Below, piece after piece: positions 57,293-64,000 of a stretch of DNA of 64,000 nt. The notes below the pieces were generated by a model. It saw only the letters and a list, made by a program, of their open reading frames with translations. It was not told where the DNA came from and searched no databases. A program made the position numbers and the translations under genes. The stretch's first letter is position 1. Each line of letters opens with the position of its first letter. This DNA is from Cryptomeria japonica (Eukaryota > Streptophyta > Pinopsida > Cupressales > Cupressaceae): positions 309,206,450 through 309,270,449 of the forward strand of contig NC_081408.1 in NCBI RefSeq assembly GCF_030272615.1, in the 5' to 3' direction.

Positions 57293-58490
57293 CATTCTTC
57301 TCTATACTTTGCCCATCTCCTTCCTACAGAATTCTTCAGCTTGGGCTTGTGATGACCCCTTTGTGGCTTCTCTATGGGAATCAAGGTTTCCCATCAATTG
57401 GTAACATAAGCGAATATTTCCTGCCTTCATCCTCGTGATGTGTTGATCAACCCAATGCTTGATGAATTTTAGGACTGGTCTAGTTAAAACATCCAGATCA
57501 TTAACTTCTTGTTCCAACCAATCTAGAGGCTGAATAGGCCTATCCTTCAAATTTTCAAATTCTCGTTGAACTACATTCCCATCCCCCTTGATCTGATTCG
57601 AAAGCTGAATTACTTCACAAAGTTTGATCATGTCAAGGGGCAACCTGAAGAACATCCTCTTTCTGATTTCAAGATCATCCCTAGCATTAGCCCAGGAGTC
57701 CTCCAGGTGGAATTTGTGCTTGAACTTCACTCAAACAACCATCCTTATTTTGTTGTATGAATCAAAGTAGTATCTGGTTGTATGGGGTGTCGGGTGATAA
57801 AATGCCAATTCATCTATGGAATTCTTAGCTACTGCCAATGTTGGACACATTTCTATATAATCACCTACGACAACAAGAAATTCAACAGACAACTTCTAAA
57901 TTTTGTCGCAGGCGGTCAATTGTCTGGTGAGCTCCAACAGCACCATTTTGTTCGTTGGATACCTCGGTAGCTTATGCGGCTGAAAAGAAAACCCTTGGAC
58001 CCAAAAGTAGGTAAACTTTGGAAATTGAATATACCAGGCTCCGTATTTCTGTATCAACGTTTTGGTTGCCTACAACAACCTTGTGTGGGGTTCTGTTGTG
58101 ACGTTTTCACACATCGCCCCATTTAAATGGGGACCCCCTCTTGTTCGCTTTTGTTTTGCCTGTTCTTCTCCTGCTTTTAGGGTTTTGAGTGAGTGAGTGA
58201 GTTGTCTGGGCTAAGGCTAAACCTTAAGGGTTTCTTTTATATATTTTTCAAGCTGAGTCCAGTCAAATTTTGAAAGTTATTAAGCGTCCTTCCGAGGGTT
58301 GATTATTGAAGTAAGATAACTCTGTCAGGAAGTCAGATATGTCTCAAGTTAGGTCTAGTTAGGGTTTTTTGAGGGAAAATTCAAATTTTGTCTAAGTGTT
58401 AGCTAGCATTTTGAAGATGAAATTGTGTATTCTTGCCTAGGTAAATTTTGATCATTTTTCGGAGGCAAGATGATACCTGAAACAGCAAAA

Positions 58491-60497
58491 GTGCTCCTGT
58501 CCCTCTCCAAGGGACCAGGGCGAATTTCATTCTAAGTGCAATTTCATATTTTGCGAGGGCTTGCCAACTAATTCCTAGCCTTGAAGATGACCTAACTCTG
58601 CCTTGTGAAATGATTGGAGACCTAAATTTTGAATATTTTAGCCAGAAAGGACAAAAGTGCTCCCGTCCCTCTCCAAGGGACTAGAGCACAAATGTTATTT
58701 TATGCATATTTGTCACTAACTTTTCTATTTTGTTTTGTGCAGGATCTTCCGGAATGATAATTGGACATGACTAGATACTTCTGAAGATTTTGAAGGCACA
58801 AAAAATGGTGAATTTTGAAGGTTAAAGGAAAAAGTGCTCCCGTCCCTCACCAAGGGACCAGGGCGAAATTTTGAATTCCCTCATCTCGCAGTGAAAATAG
58901 GCTAAGTGTTGGATATGAATGGAAAACAAGTGATTTTCTCCACCTGCCTGAAGAGGTTTTAGCTTGGAAAGGTGAAAGATTTTGTTTGAATCATCAAAAG
59001 TGCTCCCGTCCCTCTCCAAGGGACCAAGGCAAAGTGCTCCCGTCCCTCACTGAAGGACAAAGGCGAAAAGACTTATTGGAGCCATTCCTGACCTTGTTTG
59101 GTTAAATTGAGACATCAAAGGCATGGTGGAGGACGAAATGAACATGATAAAGCATCTAGACTTGATCGAAAACGATGAAATGATGAAGTTTTGGCCTAGA
59201 AGGTCAAAAAGTGCTCCCATCCCTCATTGAAGGACCAGAGCACTTTTCTTTATATGCACAATCTTAGACCTTTATTGGACATTAACTTCTATTCATAGCA
59301 TCAAGTAAGATGAAATCTTCCCTAGCAAAGGAATTTCAAGAAGGAAAGTGAGAAAATTTGGCTTAGAACGCAAAAAGTGCTCCCATCCCTCACTAAAGGA
59401 CCGTGCCACTTTTTTCAAAATTGCACTATCTTTGCAAGGTTAAGGTATTTTATGATTTGAAGAGGTTAAGGGAAGCATGTTTTGTCCATTGAATATAATT
59501 TAAGTAGTCTACAAAGGAGAAAATCAACCCAAATGACAAAAAGTGCTCCCGTCCCTCACTGAAGGACCGTGCCACTTTTTCAAATTTCTCTTCACTGTTT
59601 GATATTTCATGATAAAACTTGACTTGGATGGGAAAGACGAATGATGTTTTATGCCTTGGACGCAATTGAGAGGTTTAAAGAGCAAAGAGTATGCCAAAAT
59701 GACAAAAAGTGCTCCCGTCCCTCACCAAGGGACCAAGACAAAGTGCTCCCGTCCCTCACTGAAGGACCATCCCACTTTTCTAAAAATACAAATTTCTTGC
59801 AAAGGCAAGGCAAGTTGCGTGATTGAAATGAATGAGAGAAGGCAAGATTCATCCATTGAAGATAATTTCAAAGGCTAGCAAAGGACAGATAAGCTTGTAA
59901 TTGCAAAAGTGGTCTCGTCCCTCACTGAAGGACCATGCCACTTTTTCAAAGTGCTCCTGTCCCTCACTGAAGGACCATGCCACTTAATGTGTTATCTTCC
60001 CTTTCTCACCAATTTTGGACAAATTGAGACCAAGGCGCAAGTTTGAAAAACTGTTTAAAATGCCTTGAAGTTGAATTGAGATGCGAGAGTTGCAAATTTT
60101 GACGACAACTGGCAAAAGTGCTCCCATCCCTCACTGAAGGACCGTGCCACTTTTTCCAAATATGACCTTTTACCTTGCATTTTGAAAGGATATTTTTATT
60201 ACCAAGGCTCAAGATGGAGTGAAATGTGATATTCTACGCCTTGAGGGTAAATTGAAGATTAATGTGATCAAGAATTTGCACATGGACTCAAAAGTGCTCC
60301 CATCCCTCACTGAAGGACCAGAGCACTTTTTATGAAAACAACTAATTCCCTCCGAGATTATGCTAAGGCAAAGTTGTGTGAGATAGGAAAGAACTTCTAA
60401 AGCATGGTGAACAAAGGTTTGACTTTAAAAAATTGAGAATCCTAGCCTAAAAATGAAAAAGTGCTGCTGTCCCTCTCCAAGGGACCAGAGCGCTTAA
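58491..60497 (+). repeat. Element C hairpin array, 15 copies
   Basis: Arms are typically AAAGTGCTCCCGTCCCT and AGGACCGTGCCACTTT, or an AGAGCACTTTT right arm. Anchors (GTGCTCC or equivalent) lie at 58491, 58657, 58834, 59000, 59034, 59211, 59377, 59543, 59709, 59743, 59909, 59951, 60118, 60294 and 60461. Intervals are 166, 177, 166, 34, 177, 166, 166, 166, 34, 166, 42, 167, 176 and 167. Some early copies keep an A-type right arm (GGGCGAA) that no longer pairs with GTG. Confidence 0.9.
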
Positions 60498-60841
60498 CAT
60501 GTGCATTCTTTATTTTTTTGCCATATCCCAACATTACTATCCTCCAAATCGCATGAAATGCCAAAATCACCAATTTCAAAATATTTGAAAAAATTTAAAT
60601 TAAATTGGCATTTAATAAAGGCGCATGGCATTTAATAAATTAATTTTCAGCCTCAAAAAATCGATTTTTTTATTATTAAGGCATTTAAAATTAATTTTTA
60701 TTAAATTAAAATTGAAAATGGGGCGCTTGAGGTATCATGTTTTATTATTTTATTAGGTCGGCCTCTTGTTTTTGCAAATTTATTTATTTTTTGGCCTATT
60801 TTGCCAAGTCGGCCTATGAGGAGATGAAATGGTGAGCGCCC

Positions 60842-60848
60842 TATATAA
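60842..60848 (+). promoter_or_regulatory. TATA box before the element C gene remnant
   Basis: CGCCCTATATAATGGGG lies between the array and a leader holding GAG|GTATGGCG (near 61103) and the TTGTGTAG acceptor-like site (about 61298), as in element A. Confidence 0.6.
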
Positions 60849-61306
60849 TGGGGGGTATTTTGAGCAATTTTAATCATTCATTCATTATTTCAAGTGCGAT
60901 TTGAGGAGCAAGGAAGGAGGTGCGAAAGCTAGCCTATTTGGAGCGAATTATCTTAAGTGTTGAAGACTAAAGGTGGTGGAATTGATGCTTGAGAAGATTA
61001 AAGGAGGCGCATTTTGCTAAAGGACGGACTTCAATCTACATTTCGCCTAGCCAAAATTCACCTTATTTTTGCATCATTTTTTAGAATTAATTCTCAAGTG
61101 GAGGTATGGCGAGATCATCCTAGTCCCAATGTTGAGATTTTGAATTTTGAACTTCAAGTTTTTGAAAATTACATGGTTAATTAGGAAATGATAACTCAAG
61201 ATTTATCATGAAGTTTCCTAATTAAAATCTTAAATCTTCCTTTTGAATCCTAATTTCTACACTTCAAGATATATTACTAATTTTGAAATGTTGTGTAGGT
61301 ATCAAG

Positions 61307-61528
61307 ATGGCGACTCCAAAGCCCGGAGGATCTACAAGTCGGCAGGTTCTCATCAAGGACAATCAAGCAAGGACAAGGGCGACCTCCTCCAGTCAACCAT
61401 CGACAAGGACGGCCTTTTTCGGACTAACATCATCAAGGGTGACCTCTTCCAATCCAGCATTCCAAGGCGAGGTACATCATCATCCTGCAAATCAGAGACA
61501 AAAGAAGTCAGAGCAAAGGGTTCGTTGA
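61307..61528 (+). CDS. Shortened element C gene
   Basis: ATG 61307 starts MATPKPGGSTSRQVLIKDNQ, matching the element A start (MATPKAGASTSRSALMKEDQ) for about 20 residues. A serine/threonine-rich tail then runs to a stop after 73 codons. The globular and coiled-coil regions of the A protein are missing. Element B retains matching DNA farther downstream (GGTGGCATCCTAGTCATC block) but not the start. Confidence 0.5.
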   Translation: MATPKPGGSTSRQVLIKDNQARTRATSSSQPSTRTAFFGLTSSRVTSSNPAFQGEVHHHPANQRQKKSEQRVR

Positions 61529-61821
61529 AGAAGCAGATAATTTCAGAAGAGTTAATTAAAGATAGCTTCTCAACAACATCAAATTGAATATCTACCAAGC
61601 TACAAGTGTCAGACGAGGTGGCATCCTAGTCATCACTTCTCCAGTCAGTGTGGTCCACCTCAGCATGTCCAGATTCAATGTACCTAACTCATGGAAGGTG
61701 GCACAAACTTCGATGTACCTACCTCGGCTATCCATTGGTCGATTTTTCCAAAGAGGACATGTGTCCAAGCAATACAATTTTATCATTGGTCGAGCATTAA
61801 ATGTTATGTAATGGTTGTAAC

Positions 61822-61910
61822 AAACCCTAATTAGGGTTTTCATTGTAAAATCTTGGCCATTGATCTCAAATTGATCTCAGCCATCGAATTGTATTATGGG
61901 CACTATATAA
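61822..61910 (+). promoter_or_regulatory. Palindromic telobox plus TATA, element C
   Basis: AAACCCTAATTAGGGTTT is at 61822-61839 and TATATAA starts at 61904, again 65 bp after the palindrome. Confidence 0.7.
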
Positions 61911-64000
61911 ACCCCGACTCTTCATTTTGTAAAGGAGAGAAATAGATAAGAGATATAGTTGGAAGCAGTTAGAAGATAGATAGAGAGTAGTTAGAAGGTG
62001 ATTAGCTAGTTGATAGAATAGCAATTAAAGTAGAGTAGAGAGAGAAGGCAAAGATTGTTGCCAAGATGTTGTTGTAAAAGACTTGTAACTTCATTGAAGA
62101 AATGGTGAAATTTATGGGTCGATTCGACAATTTGCATGGTCTTTATACTTCTCATATTTGATTTCATGTTATTAGATGAGTGGAAGAAATGTGCTTGATT
62201 GATGGTGAAATTCGTATATCCATACTACTAGCAGTTTGTTGATTGCAGACTTGCCTTGCGTAGTCAACTGGAATCATTCAGCTTAAGCTTAACTTCAATT
62301 GTCGCTTCTTCATTGATATGCATCAACCTGATGGTGTCTATGCCTGCAGTGATGATTTGAACATCATAAAGCTTTCCTTCGAAGATCGCACTAACCTTGT
62401 GGAGATGGTCCTGGGATGTCAAAACAAGACTTAGTTAGAATTTCATCAAAGATCATTCATTGCTCTTACATTCTTAGTGTTAGGATTAGATCTTTTCCTC
62501 GCCCTCATCTTTTTTCCTTTTTTCAAGTCAAAGCTAGTAAGAGCCTGTGTTCCAACAATATTCAAAGCAAATCAGAAGTTCAATCATCAAGTGTGAGTCC
62601 CCTTGTGATTCCAGCAAATCACATCATACCACAGAGAGCTTATCCACACGTAGAGATCCTACATCGAAGAACCTTGGAGTCATCCTGATTGATCCTTTTT
62701 CGCGACATCTTCAGCAATCAGAGGCTTTATTCAAGAGAGGATAAGGTACCCTTGGGTATTTTATTCTGTGTTTGATAGTGTACAAAATACACGTCAACAG
62801 GTTCATCTAGTAATAATCTGGTTAAATGCATGGTGAGGGTGTCACTAACTAACTTGAAAGATGCAATGTTGTACAGGTGTAATTGTGGATAACATTAGTG
62901 AACCTTCAATTGACCTAGTCCACATCCCATGGGTCTCTTTCTTGGCAAGCCATTGAATTTGTCCATTCTTGCCAACGGATAGATGACATATGAACTCATG
63001 TAAAAAGATTGGGTACACTTCTGCTTTAAATTCTTCAGTTGCTCATGCAAGTAGTGGCTGATCAATCTTGCCCAATCTACTATCCCATTGCCTTCCATTA
63101 CTTCACTGATGAAAAAAAACATCCATGTTCTGAACATGAAGGCATGTGGACATCCCATAATCCTACTTAACATCATCATGAGGTCAGCATACTCCCACTT
63201 GAAGTCAAAACTGGTGATTAGTTTGGGCATCTTGGAAAAATATGTGGCCTTGACTTTTGCATCCAGACTTTGTTGATTATTTCAACACATTTTTCCACAC
63301 CAGCATCATATATCATCGCAGCTCTATCCTTGGTTCGGTTAGTCATGGATTGGTATGTTGGAATCCCGAATGTCTGCTCAATAGCTTTAGCTGTCAGGTT
63401 AGCTAGAAGCTTTCCATCTAATGCCGAAATTGCTCTTCTTTAAGGATTAAAATGCTTTGCACACTCCAAAATCAGCTCTGGGCATCGAATGGCTAGAGGG
63501 AAGCTGACAGTTGAGACAATTCCGCTCTTGACAAATTTGATAGCAATGGCTAACGAAGCACATCTAGCTGTTCCAAAAATTCTATTCCGGAATGCTTCCT
63601 GCTGGAAAGTTCCTAAGTTGGTGTCACTAATATCCTTCTACTTTGAAATAATCTTGGACTCTAGAAGGAATCCTTTCATTTCATTATTGATCTATTGCTG
63701 CCGAGAAGTGCTTGCAACCTTGTTGGATTCTGCCATTCCTACAAAACAACATAAATTAACATTAAAATCATCATAAGGAATTTAATAAATTGATGAAGGA
63801 ATTCCAACGTGTAAATTCCAAATTTGGAATAAAATAGAACCTCCGCGAACAACTTCTTAGAAATAAATAAATTCTTCGCTTCTGATTATTCTCCACCTCT
63901 CTCTAACTTCAAATTTCTCCAAAAACCTACATGACAAATGAATTCCAATCTATTGTTTAAATAAAATTTCCTTACCAAGTTGCTCAGTTGGTGAAAGTTT

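Larger units (their letters stand above)
58094..62799 (+). mobile_element. Element C: 4.7-kb TGTTG...CAACA unit
   Basis: Flanks 58089-58093 and 62800-62804 are both GGTTC, an exact 5-bp duplication inside the D gene. The ends are TGTTGTGACGTTTTCACACA and ACACGTCAACA. It contains the terminal palindrome CCCCATTTAAATGGGG (about 58116-58131), the hairpin array (58491-60497), a TATA box at 60842, leader-intron sites, a shortened gene (61307) and the telobox/TATA promoter (61822-61910). Its layout matches A, with most of the gene deleted. No LTR pair is present inside it. Confidence 0.92.
54725..63737 (-). pseudogene. Element D gene, homologue of the element A gene, split by K2 and element C
   Basis: The ATG at 63737 (MAESNKVASTSRQQ) sits after a TTTTGTAGG acceptor-like site, as in A and C. 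Segments parallel the A protein in order: 63230-62895 (PHAFMFRTWMFFFISEVMEG, WARLISHYL, FYMSSYVIYPLA), 57960-57302 (KFKHKFHLED, IRKRMFFRLPLDMIKLCEV), 56200-55535 (KITRDESGSRKLHL and a lysine-rich coiled coil), and 55330-54725 (IGELEAVITRSIAIAINE). Stops occur early (after TSRQQ) and in the C-terminal part. K2 and element C interrupt it. Function is unknown. Confidence 0.75.

Overview
The window looks like nuclear DNA of a large-genome land plant, most probably a gymnosperm (conifer). It is almost entirely nested, partly decayed transposable elements: Ty3/gypsy, Ty1/copia, a TRIM, an L1-type LINE and hAT elements. The only host-gene sequence I can support is one isolated exon of an RF1-type organellar peptide chain release factor (34456-34614, minus). 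The conifer assignment is inference from element style and density; no marker gene is present. All coordinates, spacings and repeat matches below were counted by hand.

The most striking content is one repeat superfamily seen six times (called A-F here). A (9510-16849), B (6347-23576 before interruption) and C (58094-62799) lie on the plus strand. D (about 53900 to beyond 64000), E (from 24901) and F (from 28516) lie on the minus strand. A and C have exact ends TGTTG...CAACA and exact 5-bp target duplications (GGTGT, GGTTC). In order, the units carry a 5' hairpin near the terminus, about 2 kb of regularly spaced hairpin repeats, a TATA promoter with a leader intron, a gene of unknown function (about 1073 codons in A), a second promoter with a palindromic telobox, and about 0.9 kb to the 3' end. 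Hairpin spacing in A, B and C falls on a grid of about 156, 166, 176, 186 and 197 bp, steps of one DNA helical turn. I see no flanking LTR pair. The units are either giant gene-bearing solo LTRs or an unrecognised element class.

Layout: 1-404 LTR fragment; 2252-3797 head-to-head pair of hAT-type elements; 4925-5910 long inverted repeat of gypsy gag sequence; 6347-23576 element B, split by gypsy element G1 (6652-19821, TSD GGTCC), itself split by element A; 24901-31060 elements E and F; 32132-32465 TRIM with a tRNA-like domain in each LTR; 32541-33306 solo LTR (TSD AAAAC); 34456-34614 release-factor exon; 37604-38048 copia 3' LTR; 38118-48121 a possible AT-rich TIR element containing an L1-type LINE (about 39145-47563), which is split by a nearly intact hAT transposon (41854-45133, TSD CCTGTCCT); 49158-53868 copia remnant K1 (minus) containing a hAT-like element and a solo LTR (TSD TAGTG); 54270-63737 the D gene (minus), broken by copia remnant K2 (56277-57292, TSD CATTC) and by element C.

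Insertion order follows from nesting: B before G1 before A; D before C and before K2; LINE before its hAT; K1 before its two insertions. G1's two 317-bp LTRs differ at about six positions. Nearly every coding region carries stops or breaks, so little here is expected to make protein.
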